A stretch of DNA of 64,000 nucleotides from Rhizobium brockwellii (GCF_000769405.2 NZ_CP053440.1:620001-684000), one strand, 5' to 3'. Shown: positions 53,453 through 62,508, numbered from the stretch's first letter. The notes: a model not told the origin generated them from the sequence alone. Numbers and translations are program-made.

Positions 53453-54643
53453 ATGAACGACAATACAGGGCAAACAAAGCAGGCCGCCGTGACGCCGTTC
53501 GATACGGCCAAGCTCGACCGTCTCATGGAGGAAGCCGGTATCGACGTCATCGTCGCCACCTCCAAACACAACACGCAATACCTCATGGGCGGCTATAAGT
53601 TCATCTTCTTCGCCGCCATGGATGCGATCGGGCATAGCCGATATCTGCCGATGGTGATTTATGAGAAAGGCGCGCCCGATCACTCCGCCTATGTGGGCAA
53701 CCGCATGGAGGGCGCAGAGCACCAGAACAATCCATTCTGGACGCCCTCCGTGCATACGGCGACCTGGGGCACGCAGGATGCCGCCGGGCTCGCCGTCGAG
53801 CACCTAAAGAAAATCGGCAAGACCGGTGGGCGCATCGGCATCGAGCCAGCCTTCCTGCCATCCGACGCCCGCGACCTGCTTGCCTCTCGGCTGGAGGGCG
53901 CTCGATTTGTCGATGCCACGCATGTGTTGGAGCGGCTAAGGGCCGTCAAGACGCCGGACGAACTGGCAAAGCTGAGACGCGCCTCCGAACTGATTACCGA
54001 CTCTATGCTGGCGACGATCGCGGCGGCCCGCGCCGGCTCGACGAAGATGGAGATCATCGAGCAGCTGCGCCGGGAGGAAACGAACCGCGGCCTGCACTTC
54101 GAATACTGCCTGCTGACGCTTGGCTCCAGCCACAACCGCGCGGGCTCGCCGCAAGCCTGGGTCGAGGGCGAGATCCTGTCGATCGATTCCGGCGGCAACT
54201 ATCACGGATATATCGGTGACCTCTGCCGCATGGGTGTGCTCGGCGAGCCGGATGCGGAGCTGGAGGACCTTCTGGCCGAAGTCGAATGCATCCAGCAAGC
54301 GGCCTTCGCCAAGGTCAGGGCAGGGGTTGCGGGCAGGGAGATAATCGTAGCAGCGGAAGCCGAGCTCGAGGCCTCGCCATCGGCGGCCTTCACCGACTTT
54401 TTCTGCCATGGCATGGGCCTCATCACCCACGAAGCGCCATTCCTGATGACGAACCACCCCGTCACATATGATGGCATCGATGCCGACAAGCCGATGGAAG
54501 CCGGGAGCGTGATCTCGGTCGAGACGACGATGCTTCACCCAAAGCGCGGATTCATCAAGTTGGAGGATACGCTCGCGATCACCGATGGCGGCTATGAAAT
54601 GTTCGGCGACCGTGGCCGCGGCTGGAACCGCGGTGGAGCGTGA
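53453..54643 (+). CDS. M24-family metallopeptidase (Xaa-Pro peptidase/creatinase-like)
   Basis: The 396-residue protein has a creatinase N-terminal domain (about 20-170) and a pita-bread domain. All five metal ligands are visible: Asp in LSIDSGG, Asp in YIGDLCRM, His in FCHGMGL, Glu in SVETTML and Glu in KLEDTLA. ATG 53453 follows GGGAGGA. An aminopeptidase P, a creatinase-like C-N hydrolase or another M24 enzyme is possible. Last gene of the plus-strand run from 50933, followed by a strong hairpin. Confidence 0.91.
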   Translation: MNDNTGQTKQAAVTPFDTAKLDRLMEEAGIDVIVATSKHNTQYLMGGYKFIFFAAMDAIGHSRYLPMVIYEKGAPDHSAYVGNRMEGAEHQNNPFWTPSVHTATWGTQDAAGLAVEHLKKIGKTGGRIGIEPAFLPSDARDLLASRLEGARFVDATHVLERLRAVKTPDELAKLRRASELITDSMLATIAAARAGSTKMEIIEQLRREETNRGLHFEYCLLTLGSSHNRAGSPQAWVEGEILSIDSGGNYHGYIGDLCRMGVLGEPDAELEDLLAEVECIQQAAFAKVRAGVAGREIIVAAEAELEASPSAAFTDFFCHGMGLITHEAPFLMTNHPVTYDGIDADKPMEAGSVISVETTMLHPKRGFIKLEDTLAITDGGYEMFGDRGRGWNRGGA

Positions 54644-54661
54644 TTGCAGGCCAAACCGCAA

Positions 54662-54696
54662 AGAAGGCCTGGCAGATGTCACCTGCTAGGCCTTCT
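54662..54696. terminator. Bidirectional terminator hairpin
   Basis: AGAAGGCCT (54662-54670) and AGGCCTTCT (54688-54696) pair perfectly over 9 bp, with inner GCAG/CTGC extending the stem. It lies in the 72-base gap between the convergent M24 and DJ-1/PfpI genes. T-tracts are short on both sides. Confidence 0.7.
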
Positions 54697-54715
54697 GCTA
54701 TTTGGTACCGTCGTC

Positions 54716-55309
54716 TCAGGTGTGGTGGATCTCCGTTCCCAGCACCTTCAGGCATTCGCGGATAAAGGCGGCGAGCGCCGTCCAGCCCTTGGCCGAAACC
54801 ATCGTGCCATCGACATAGGCTTCGGTTGGCGAGAGGTCGATATAGGTTCCGCCCGCCAGGGTGACTTCGGGTTCGCAGGCCCCAAGTGCACCCACCTTCT
54901 TGCCGCGAACGACACCGTCGACCGCGATCAGGATCTGGACCCCGTGGCAGATGGTGAAGATCGGCTTCTTCTGCTCGTGGAAATGACGCACCATTGCCTG
55001 CACCCGCTTGTCGGTGCGGATATATTCCGGTCCACGCCCGCCGGCGCAGTAGACGGCATGATACTGGTCGAGCTGGTTCTCGGCCTCGGAAAACGTCTTG
55101 TTGATGGTGACATTGTGCCCGAGTTTTTCGGTGTAGGTCTGGTCTCCCTCGAAATCGTGCAGCGACGTCCTGAGGATGTCGCCGGCCTTCTTGTCCGGGC
55201 ACACAACGTGCACAGTGTGGCCGACCGCCTCCATCGCCTGCTGATAGACGAAGATTTCGTACTCCTCGGTGAAATCGCCGGTGAGCATCAGGATTTTCTT
55301 GCCTGGCAT
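54716..55309 (-). CDS. DJ-1/PfpI-family protein
   Basis: The 197-residue protein has the class I glutamine amidotransferase-like fold: KILMLTGDFTEEYEIFVYQQAMEAVGH, YHAVYCAGGRGPEYI and the nucleophile elbow FTICHGVQIL with the reactive cysteine and following His. Such proteins are deglycases/proteases/hydratases; specificity unknown. It is transcribed against the M24 gene and shares direction with the GntR gene 56 bases upstream. Confidence 0.9.
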   Translation of the reverse strand: MPGKKILMLTGDFTEEYEIFVYQQAMEAVGHTVHVVCPDKKAGDILRTSLHDFEGDQTYTEKLGHNVTINKTFSEAENQLDQYHAVYCAGGRGPEYIRTDKRVQAMVRHFHEQKKPIFTICHGVQILIAVDGVVRGKKVGALGACEPEVTLAGGTYIDLSPTEAYVDGTMVSAKGWTALAAFIRECLKVLGTEIHHT

Positions 55310-55365
55310 GGGTTCTCCTCCTCGTTGTCAGGTCGGGCAGGCTCGTCCTTGCCCGGCGCGGTTGC

Positions 55366-56064
55366 TCAGATTTCGTCGAATGCCGGCAACAGCCGGTCGC
55401 GCGAATGTTCGATATGAATGCGCATTGCGTTCGCAGCCGCGCCCGGGTCGCGCGCCGCAAAGGCATCGAGCAGCGTCTGATGCTCGGCGAGCGCCTCCTC
55501 GGTGACGCGGCGATGGAACATCAGGCGGAAGATATGGAAATGCGTGTGCTGGAATGTCAGCATCTCGCGGATCAACTCGTTGCCGGCAAATTCCATGATC
55601 CGGTCGTGAAAGATGGCATCCTGGCGCGCGAAAGCCGAATAGTTCGCTCGTTCGTCCCTGTCGTCGCTGCGTGTCATCACGCCCGCGGCCTCGGTGAGAA
55701 TGGCGAGCTTTCCGTCGTTCATCGCCTCGGCTGCCTTCGCAGCGCCGGCAGGTTCCAACAGCAGACGCAGTTCATAGAGCTCGTCGAAGCGGTGGCGCGT
55801 GATCTGCGGCGCGGCACGATAGCCAACGAGATGCTGCTTGACGACGAGGCCTTCGCCTTCAAGCCGGCCGAGGGCTTCGCGGATCGGCGTATGGGAGACG
55901 TTGAACTCCTTGACCAGGTTGTCGACCGTGATGCGCGTCCCCGGCGCAATCTTCAACGACATGAGCTGGTTGAAGATTGCCTCGTAGACGTCGCCCGCCA
56001 GGCTGTTGGCGCGCGGTATCTGGGTTGTGCCCGTTGAGGGTTCCTTCGGTCTCGTCGAAATCAT
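55366..56064 (-). CDS. GntR-family regulator with FCD domain
   Basis: The 232-residue regulator has an HTH in GTRITVDNLVKEFNVSHTPIREALGRLEGEGLVVKQ (about 40-78) and FCD helices with RQDAIFHDRIMEFAGN and ALAEHQTLLDAFAAR. It is divergent from the Ldh-type operon at 56161, with an AT-rich inverted repeat between them (56123-56149). It may also drive the DJ-1/PfpI gene downstream. Confidence 0.91.
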   Translation of the reverse strand: MISTRPKEPSTGTTQIPRANSLAGDVYEAIFNQLMSLKIAPGTRITVDNLVKEFNVSHTPIREALGRLEGEGLVVKQHLVGYRAAPQITRHRFDELYELRLLLEPAGAAKAAEAMNDGKLAILTEAAGVMTRSDDRDERANYSAFARQDAIFHDRIMEFAGNELIREMLTFQHTHFHIFRLMFHRRVTEEALAEHQTLLDAFAARDPGAAANAMRIHIEHSRDRLLPAFDEI

Positions 56065-56122
56065 CTGCTGCCTTGCCTCTTGACAGGTTCAATCGCTAGC
56101 ACGATGCTGCGGCCAAGACAAT

Positions 56123-56149
56123 CCTATATCCTATACGATTTAATATAGG
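56123..56149. promoter_or_regulatory. Candidate GntR operator before the Ldh-type operon
   Basis: CCTATAT (56123-56129) and ATATAGG (56143-56149) are perfect inverted 7-mers with a 13-base AT-rich spacer; CCTATA is also repeated directly at 56129. The site overlaps the ribosome site of the dehydrogenase gene, in a position to block its promoter. Confidence 0.5.
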
Positions 56150-56160
56150 GAGGAAAAATC

Positions 56161-57195
56161 ATGCGCCTATCCGAAGCAGCAGCCCTCGCGCTTGCCACCC
56201 GCCTGCTGGAAGAGCATGGCGCACCGCGTGACCATGCGGCCCTGCAGGCTCGCGTCCTGGTAGCAGCGGAGATGAAGGGGCACCCCTCGCATGGCCTGTA
56301 CCGGCTTCCGCGGCTGGTCGAACGGATCGAACGCGGGGTCATTGACCCACAGACGAAGGGCACGCAGCGCTGGCGCGCGGATGCGGTGCTGGAAGTGGAG
56401 GGTTCGTCGGGATTTGGCCCCGTCGTTGCCATGGCCGCGATCGAGCGGCTGGCGCCTCACATTCCCGATCTTGGTATCGGCCTTGTCGCCGTGCGCAATG
56501 CCAACCATCTCGGCATGCTCGCGCATTATGTGGAGGCCATCGCCGCAATCGGTTTCGTCGGCATCGCGCTCTCGTCGAGCGAGGCGCTGGTCCATCCTTT
56601 CGGCGGTACCCGGGCCATGCTCGGCACCAACCCCATCGCCATCGCCGTGCCGACGGCCGAAGAACCGCTCGTGCTCGACCTTGCCACCAGCCTCGTGCCG
56701 ATGGGCAGGATCCATCATCACGCGGCGACCGGCAGGCCCATTCCCGAGGGATGGGCGCGCGATGCGGCCGGCAACCCGACGACCGATCCGGGGCATGCGA
56801 AGGCCGGCGCGATTGCGCCCTTCGGCGACGCGAAGGGCTACGGCCTCGGCATCGCTTTGGAGCTGCTGGTGGCAGCTCTTGCCGGCTCGGCGCTCGCGCC
56901 GGATGTGCGCGGCACGCTCGACAGCCAGCCGCCGTGCAACAAGGGTGACGTCTTCATCTTGATCGAACCCAGTCTGGCGCCGGGACTGCCGGCGCGACTG
57001 TCGACCTACCTCGATGCCGTGCGCGGTTCACCACCCGCCAGCGCTGGCGAACCGGTTCTCGTCCCGGGCGATCGTGCCCGCCGGAGGCGGGCGGCAGCAA
57101 GCCGCAACGGGTTCGAGATCGACCAGCGCCTCTGGGAAGACCTCAACGCGCTTTCGCGCCCTCGCATTCTGGCCTTCGAGGGACAAAGATCATGA
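56161..57195 (+). CDS. Ldh-family (malate/L-lactate dehydrogenase type 2) oxidoreductase
   Basis: The 344-residue NAD(P)-dependent dehydrogenase has the Ldh_2 patterns HPSHGLYRLPRLVERI, AVRNANHLGMLAHYVE, ALVHPFGGTRAMLGTNPIAIAVPT and GYGLGIALELLVAALAGSAL. The catalytic histidine lies in NANHLG. Ribosome site GGGAGGA. Family members act on 2-hydroxy acids, ureidoglycolate or 2,3-diketogulonate. It overlaps the iron-ADH gene by ATGA and leads a four-gene operon. Confidence 0.91.
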   Translation: MRLSEAAALALATRLLEEHGAPRDHAALQARVLVAAEMKGHPSHGLYRLPRLVERIERGVIDPQTKGTQRWRADAVLEVEGSSGFGPVVAMAAIERLAPHIPDLGIGLVAVRNANHLGMLAHYVEAIAAIGFVGIALSSSEALVHPFGGTRAMLGTNPIAIAVPTAEEPLVLDLATSLVPMGRIHHHAATGRPIPEGWARDAAGNPTTDPGHAKAGAIAPFGDAKGYGLGIALELLVAALAGSALAPDVRGTLDSQPPCNKGDVFILIEPSLAPGLPARLSTYLDAVRGSPPASAGEPVLVPGDRARRRRAAASRNGFEIDQRLWEDLNALSRPRILAFEGQRS

Positions 57196-58421
57196 GCCTG
57201 TTTGCCGCCTTGAGGCTGCCGCGGGAAATCCTGTTTGGCGTCGGCCAGCGCCATGCGCTCGCGAGCGTCGCCAGCAGAACCGGCCGGCGCGCACTCGTCT
57301 GCACGGATGCGCGTTTTGCCGCAACACCGGTCTTCGCGGAAATGATCGCCGCGCTTGAAGCAGCCGGCATTGTCGTGCTGGTGCATGACCGCACGCTGCC
57401 GGACGTGCCGCAAGATACGGTCGCGGTTTGCGTTGAGGCCGCACGCGGTTTTGAGCCCGATATGGTGATCGGCATCGGCGGCGGCAGCTGTCTCGACATG
57501 GCGAAATGCGCTTCGCTTATGCTCGCTCACGGCGGCGCCCTCGCCGATTATTACGGTGAGTTCAAGGTGCCGGCGCCCGTCCTGCCGGTGATCGCCGTGC
57601 CGACGACGGCAGGCACGGGCTCCGAGGTGACGCCGGTCGCGGTTGTTTCTGATTCTGACCGTATCCTGAAGGTTGGCATTTCCAGCCCATATCTCATCGC
57701 CGCAGCGGCGATCTGCGACCCGGACCTGACCTTATCCTGCCCACCTGGGCTCACCGCGATTGCCGGTGCGGATGCTTTGACGCATGCCATCGAAGCCTTC
57801 ACGGCCATGCGCCGCCCCGGCGATCCTGAACTCGCGCAGCAGCATGTCTTCATCGGCAAGAGCGATCTCTCTGACCAGTTCGCGCTGCATGCCATCCGGC
57901 TCCTCAGCCGGAGCTTGGAAAAGGCCTTCGTCGACGGCGCCGACATCGATGCGCGCGCCGATGTGATGATGGGTGCGCTCGCAGCCGGCTGCGCCTTCGG
58001 AACGGCGGGTACCGCTGCGGCCCATGCCGTGCAATATCCGGTCGGTGCCTTGACCCATACGCCGCACGGCCTCGGGGTTGCGACCATGCTGCCCTATGTG
58101 ATGACATATAATCGCCGCGTCGCGGGCGCGGACATCGCCATTGTCGGTAGGGCGCTCGGCCTTGATCCGACCGGAGTGGAGGACGACGAGACTGTTGCCG
58201 ATGCCGCGATCGGCGAGGTGAGCCGCCTCTTCGCCGCGATCGGCATCGCGCCGACGCTTGCCGGGCTCGGCCTGCCGGAAGACAGGATCGACTGGGCCGC
58301 AGAGCAGGCGCTCGGCATCGGCCGGCTGATCAAGAACAATCCACGCTCCTTCGATACGGCTGCCATGCGCGGCCTGGTGCGGGCCGCCTATGACGGCGAC
58401 CTGGCCGCTTCCGCCCTCTGA
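57192..58421 (+). CDS. Iron-containing alcohol dehydrogenase
   Basis: The 409-residue enzyme has the Fe-ADH nucleotide motif GIGGGSCLDMAKC and the PTTAGTGSEVTPVAV segment. Metal ligands are in GADALTHAIEAF (Asp, His), HAVQYPVGAL and HTPHGLG. Family members include 4-hydroxybutyrate dehydrogenase and maleylacetate reductase. Coupled to the Ldh gene, followed after 13 bases by the aldehyde dehydrogenase, which resembles the BlcB/BlcA (4-hydroxybutyrate) pair of Agrobacterium. Confidence 0.92.
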   Translation: MSLFAALRLPREILFGVGQRHALASVASRTGRRALVCTDARFAATPVFAEMIAALEAAGIVVLVHDRTLPDVPQDTVAVCVEAARGFEPDMVIGIGGGSCLDMAKCASLMLAHGGALADYYGEFKVPAPVLPVIAVPTTAGTGSEVTPVAVVSDSDRILKVGISSPYLIAAAAICDPDLTLSCPPGLTAIAGADALTHAIEAFTAMRRPGDPELAQQHVFIGKSDLSDQFALHAIRLLSRSLEKAFVDGADIDARADVMMGALAAGCAFGTAGTAAAHAVQYPVGALTHTPHGLGVATMLPYVMTYNRRVAGADIAIVGRALGLDPTGVEDDETVADAAIGEVSRLFAAIGIAPTLAGLGLPEDRIDWAAEQALGIGRLIKNNPRSFDTAAMRGLVRAAYDGDLAASAL

Positions 58422-58434
58422 CTTGGAAACCATC

Positions 58435-59922
58435 ATGAACGTCAACCAGCATTCTGCGCATCCAGACCACGATCCCTTCGGGCTCAGCGCGTTCTCCCGC
58501 GGCCTCTATATTGGCGGCGCCTGGCAGCCTGCGGTGGGCAAGGGTCGGATCGAGGTGATCGACCCCTCGACCGAGGCGGTCATTGCCGCCGTGCCGGATG
58601 CGACCCTTGCGGATGCGGCAGCGGCCGTGGAGGCTGCGGCAAGCGCCGCGGAAAGCTGGCGCGAGATGGCGCCGAGAAAGCGTTCCGAGATCCTGCACCG
58701 CTGCTTTGAACTTATGGTGGAGCGCTCCGAAACGCTTGCCAGGCTCATTTCGCTCGAGAACGGGAAGGCGTTGCGTGACGCGCGCGGCGAGGTGGCCTAT
58801 GCGGCGGAGTTCTTTCGTTGGAACGCCGAGGAGGCGGTGCGGATCTCTGGTGAGTTTGGCCTTGCCCCGGCCGGCGGAAACCGCATCGTCGTCGATTACC
58901 AACCTATCGGCATCTGCGTTCTCATCACACCGTGGAATTTCCCGGCTGCGATGGCGACCCGCAAGATCGCGCCTGCCCTTGCCGCAGGCTGCACCGTCAT
59001 CCTGAAGCCGGCGAGCGAGACGCCGCTGACGGCCTATGCGCTTGCGGCTCTCTACGAGGAGGCCGGTGTGCCGCCGGGCGTCGTGAACGTGATGACAACA
59101 TCGACGCCGGGGCCCGTCATCACCGCCATGCTGGCCGACCCGCGGGTGCGAAAACTCTCCTTCACAGGCTCGACGGGCGTCGGCCGCACGCTTCTGGCGG
59201 AAGCGGCGAAAAATGTCATCTCCTGCTCCATGGAACTTGGCGGCAACGCGCCGTTCATCGTTTTCGACGATGCGGACATCGACGCGGCGATCGAGGGTCT
59301 GATGGTCGCGAAAATGCGCAATGCAGGTGAGGCCTGCACGGCGGCAAACCGCATTTATGTCCAGTCCGGTATCCACGATGCCTTCGTGGAGAAATTTACC
59401 CGACGCATGTCCGCCCTCAAGGTCGGCCCGGGTGTGGATCTGGATACGGAATGCGGTCCGATGATCACGCGCAAGGCGGTGGAGAAGATCGAGCGCCTTG
59501 TTACGGACGCCATTTCGCGCGGCGCGCGCGCGCTCTGCGGCGGACGAACATTGGCAGGACGCGGCTTTTTTTATCCGCCGACGGTGCTTATCGATGTTTC
59601 CCCGGCCTCCGACATGGGGTGCGAGGAGATTTTCGGTCCCGTCGCGCCGCTCTACCGTTTCGAGAGCGAGGCAGAAGTCATCGCTGCCGCCAACGATACG
59701 GAATATGGCCTCGCCGCCTACATCTATACCCGCGACATTGGCCGTGGCATGCGCGTCGCCTCCAAGGTCGAGGCCGGCATGATTGCGCTTAATCGTGGAC
59801 TGGTCTCCGATCCCGCTGCCCCCTTTGGCGGTGTGAAACAGAGCGGCCTTGGACGTGAAGGAGGGCAGCATCACGGTATCGCCGAGTTCATGGAAGCCAA
59901 GTACATTGCGACAAGTTTCTGA
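58435..59922 (+). CDS. NAD-dependent aldehyde dehydrogenase, succinate-semialdehyde type
   Basis: The 495-residue ALDH has TPWNFPAAMATRKIAPALAAG, FTGSTGVGRTLL, MELGGNAPFIVFDDADID with the general-base glutamate and NAGEACTAANRIYVQ with the cysteine. NRGLVSDPAAPFGGVKQSGLGREGG lies at the C-terminus, close to the succinate-semialdehyde dehydrogenase pattern. ATG 58435 gives the family length; the frame opens earlier inside the Fe-ADH end. It would oxidise the aldehyde made by the Fe-ADH. Confidence 0.93.
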   Translation: MNVNQHSAHPDHDPFGLSAFSRGLYIGGAWQPAVGKGRIEVIDPSTEAVIAAVPDATLADAAAAVEAAASAAESWREMAPRKRSEILHRCFELMVERSETLARLISLENGKALRDARGEVAYAAEFFRWNAEEAVRISGEFGLAPAGGNRIVVDYQPIGICVLITPWNFPAAMATRKIAPALAAGCTVILKPASETPLTAYALAALYEEAGVPPGVVNVMTTSTPGPVITAMLADPRVRKLSFTGSTGVGRTLLAEAAKNVISCSMELGGNAPFIVFDDADIDAAIEGLMVAKMRNAGEACTAANRIYVQSGIHDAFVEKFTRRMSALKVGPGVDLDTECGPMITRKAVEKIERLVTDAISRGARALCGGRTLAGRGFFYPPTVLIDVSPASDMGCEEIFGPVAPLYRFESEAEVIAAANDTEYGLAAYIYTRDIGRGMRVASKVEAGMIALNRGLVSDPAAPFGGVKQSGLGREGGQHHGIAEFMEAKYIATSF

Positions 59923-59933
59923 GGGAGAAACCT

Positions 59934-60761
59934 GTGGCCGCCGATCCGTTCCGCATTCGTGACCATGTCGCAGATTTCGACGCGATCGTTGGCGATATCC
60001 GAGCTCGCAGCCTTGCAACGCGGCGCACTGTCGCCATGGAGGCCAACATCGCCTACGGGGATAGGCCTGGCGAGACGCTCGATATCTTCCTGCCAGACAG
60101 TGCCGGCTCGGACATGCCGATCCACATGTTCATCCATGGTGGTTATTGGCGGATGTTTTCCAAGGCGGACTATTCCTGCGTCGCTGAGACCATCACCGGC
60201 GCCGGCGCGGTCGCAGCCATCGTCGATTATTCGTTGATGCCCATCGCGAGAATGGACGCCCTGGTTGGTCAGGTCCTGAAAGCCAAGGCTTTCCTACTGG
60301 CGAATGCCGATCGTTTTGGCGCCACGTCAAGGCGGCTCTCCGTCAGCGGCCACTCCGCCGGTGCACATCTTGCAACCTTTCTCTTCCATCGCTCGCCAGC
60401 GCCTTCGGGGGTAGTCGCCGCTTTCCTGCTTGGCGGGATATACGATCTCGAACCCCTGCAGACGTCCTTCCTGCAGGACGAGATTGCCTTGAGCGACGAG
60501 GAGGTGCGACGGTTTACGCCCATGCGTCACGAGCACGATCCTGCAACGCGTGTCGCTGTCATGACCGGCGAACAGGAAACTGATCCTTTCAAAATCCAGG
60601 CGAATGCGTTCAGGGACATTCTTGCCGCCCAAGGGCTTGACGTGCGGGCATCGCAGGTCGCAGACGGCAATCACATGAGCACGGTACGCGATCTCGCTGT
60701 CGCCGGCACACCTATGGCGGCAGCATTGCGCGCGTTCATTGCCACAAGCGGCGCATCATAA
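59934..60761 (+). CDS. Alpha/beta hydrolase, arylformamidase/kynurenine formamidase-like
   Basis: The 275-residue hydrolase has an HGG oxyanion motif (FIHGGYWRMFSKADYS), nucleophile elbow SGHSAGAHLA and a C-terminal catalytic histidine in DGNHMS. It starts with GTG 59934 after GAGGGAGA. The set resembles kynurenine formamidase but tryptophan-pathway partners are absent; an ester, lactone or amide substrate in the dehydrogenase pathway is more likely. Last gene of the operon. Confidence 0.87.
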   Translation: MAADPFRIRDHVADFDAIVGDIRARSLATRRTVAMEANIAYGDRPGETLDIFLPDSAGSDMPIHMFIHGGYWRMFSKADYSCVAETITGAGAVAAIVDYSLMPIARMDALVGQVLKAKAFLLANADRFGATSRRLSVSGHSAGAHLATFLFHRSPAPSGVVAAFLLGGIYDLEPLQTSFLQDEIALSDEEVRRFTPMRHEHDPATRVAVMTGEQETDPFKIQANAFRDILAAQGLDVRASQVADGNHMSTVRDLAVAGTPMAAALRAFIATSGAS

Positions 60762-60948
60762 CGATCTCAAGATTGCGCTCCCTGACCAAAGGTGTCGCTC
60801 TTTCGCAAGAAACTACGTCGTTGGATCCGCACGAACTCATCCAGGCTTTCGACGCCTCGAAGCGAGAGATCCAGAGCACGCTCAATGTATTCGTCGCACC
60901 GTGATTCGCTCGTCGGCTTGGCCGAAGCAAGACATTTCGCTTGTCCGA

Positions 60949-61644
60949 TCATGGAAGCTGCGGCATTTCCCCTTCGGCGACCCGCCAGATCCACGGTATA
61001 ATCTCCGGTCTCGTCTCGATCATCTCAGCCAACGCCTTCTCGAAATCTTCGCCGGCACCCGGAGCCACGATGAACATGGCGATGGGAGCCGGGCGTTGTT
61101 CCGGTAAGGTGACCGAGACGACCGGTTGCCCGCGCGCGAGATTGAAACGCAGGCCTTTCACGCTCTTTCGCTTCAGCCTTGAAAGCCGTTCCAGGAGATG
61201 TTGCTCTTGCATACTCTCGAATGGGATCCAATTCTCGTTGACCACCATTATGACGAGCTCCTCGATGGACGCGATCCCCGCGCCTGATATCCCGAAGGTC
61301 GCAATCATAGTCAGATGGAAGTCCTCGCTCGACCGCCAGAGTTCCAGCTCCGTCTCATATCTGGCGCTTAACCGCTTCCAGGTCCGTTCCTCGATCATAA
61401 AGGGGAAGGGAAGGTGACGAACGACGATTTTCTGGCCGCCCCGGGAAGCCTTGAACTCCTTCACCTCCGCCACAGTCATCATCAGTTTCCGCGGCCCGGA
61501 ACTGGCGGTATGGGCAGGAGCCAAGGCCGCCGCCCGGCGGGTGGCTATTCCCTCCCGCTCCTGCTGATGAAACACCCTCACGCTGTACACCAAGCTTGCC
61601 GGGTTCCGGCTCGTCGTCCTCGCAAACCGCTTCGGCGACGACAC
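60949..61644 (-). pseudogene. DUF1173-family protein, truncated at the N-terminus
   Basis: The 231-codon frame reads like the C-terminal half of DUF1173 proteins of rhizobial plasmids: HLPFPFMIEERTWKRLS, ATFGISGAGIASIEELVIM, NWIPFESMQEQHLLERL, KGLRFNLARGQPVVSV and the ending WRVAEGEMPQLP. The family is about 400 residues, so about half is missing, and the N-terminal 50 residues here do not look like it. No other frame supplies the rest. A remnant of plasmid accessory DNA. Confidence 0.7.
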
Positions 61645-61717
61645 CGATTTCTCGCGAGAGCTTCATGACTGCCTGATTGAAGGGCTCGAGGCGGCAATCG
61701 CTCGGATCCTTGTCATC

Positions 61718-62029
61718 ATGGAATTGGAACGAAACCTTCTCGTCGGAGATGACGAATTCATTGCCTGTCAGCTGCAGGGCGAGACCGAGATATTCGGGCA
61801 CTTCACCATCAATCTGCTGGATGATTTGGAGATCGACGACGACACGCATGAATACCGCATCAACGGCGGCAACTGGATCAACGCTTTGATGGCCGATGAC
61901 GGTGGGGTCAAGGTCAAGTTTCCGACATTGGTTCGGTTGACCGACGATGAACTCGGTTCACTGGCCTCGATAATTCAGGAAATCACGCTAGAAACTGATA
62001 TCCCCGTTCATGCGGTGCGCGCAATTTGA
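61718..62029 (+). CDS. Hypothetical acidic protein, start uncertain
   Basis: A 103-residue frame (start MELERNLLVGDDEFIACQLQ) with a protein-like hydrophobic/acidic pattern (FGHFTINLLDDLEIDDDTHEYRINGG, KFPTLVRLTDDELGSLASIIQEI). The frame is open without an ATG up to 61571 and the upstream part also looks coding, so the start may be lost. No family was recognised. It may be the 3' end of a broken gene. Confidence 0.45.
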   Translation: MELERNLLVGDDEFIACQLQGETEIFGHFTINLLDDLEIDDDTHEYRINGGNWINALMADDGGVKVKFPTLVRLTDDELGSLASIIQEITLETDIPVHAVRAI

Positions 62030-62238
62030 TCCTCGTGGTAAAGACGCTTCAGATGCTGAGAGACGGCGGACGACGGCCGCCGCCAATTGGCGATGGCTCA
62101 GTCGTCTGAGGCTGAACGGCAATGACGGGACACCCACGGCTACTTTCCAGGCATGATCGTAACGTCTCCAACCAGCAAACTTGCAGCACTGTTGGAAATG
62201 CTGTATTTTACAACAAATACAGCAACAAGGTGACCCAT

Positions 62239-62508
62239 ATGTCTAAGTCAAGCGGTTCCTATTCAACCAGCGACCTCTCCCGTAAGTCTGGCGACATCAT
62301 CGCCGAAGCCCTGCGCCATCCAGTGACCATCACCCAGCGGAATAAACCCCGACTGATCCTCCTCAATATCGAAGACTACCAGCGGCTGATGAGGCAGTCG
62401 GATCGGCGCGCCGCCGGTACCATCGAAACGATGCCCGATGAACTGTTTGCCGAGTTCGAAAACGCCGTCGAGGCCTACGCCAGCGAGGACGAGACAGGCC
62501 GCTCATGA
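62239..62508 (+). CDS. Phd/YefM-family antitoxin
   Basis: The 89-residue protein has the Phd/YefM N-terminal DNA-binding pattern STSDLSRKSGDIIAEALRHPVTITQRNKPRLILLNIEDYQRLM, followed by an acidic C-terminus (PDELFAEFENAVEAYASEDE) that would bind the toxin. ATG 62239 is taken because its N-terminus MSKSSGSYSTSDLSRK fits the family; an earlier ATG at 62122 adds a non-family leader. The next frame starts in its stop (ATGA at 62505) but codes only a remnant toxin. Confidence 0.85.
   Translation: MSKSSGSYSTSDLSRKSGDIIAEALRHPVTITQRNKPRLILLNIEDYQRLMRQSDRRAAGTIETMPDELFAEFENAVEAYASEDETGRS

Noticed and set aside
58330-60018. Minus-strand 560-codon frame opposite the aldehyde dehydrogenase
   Set aside because: The plus strand contains the ALDH catalytic motifs; the minus frame is His/Arg/Gly-rich without recognisable motifs.
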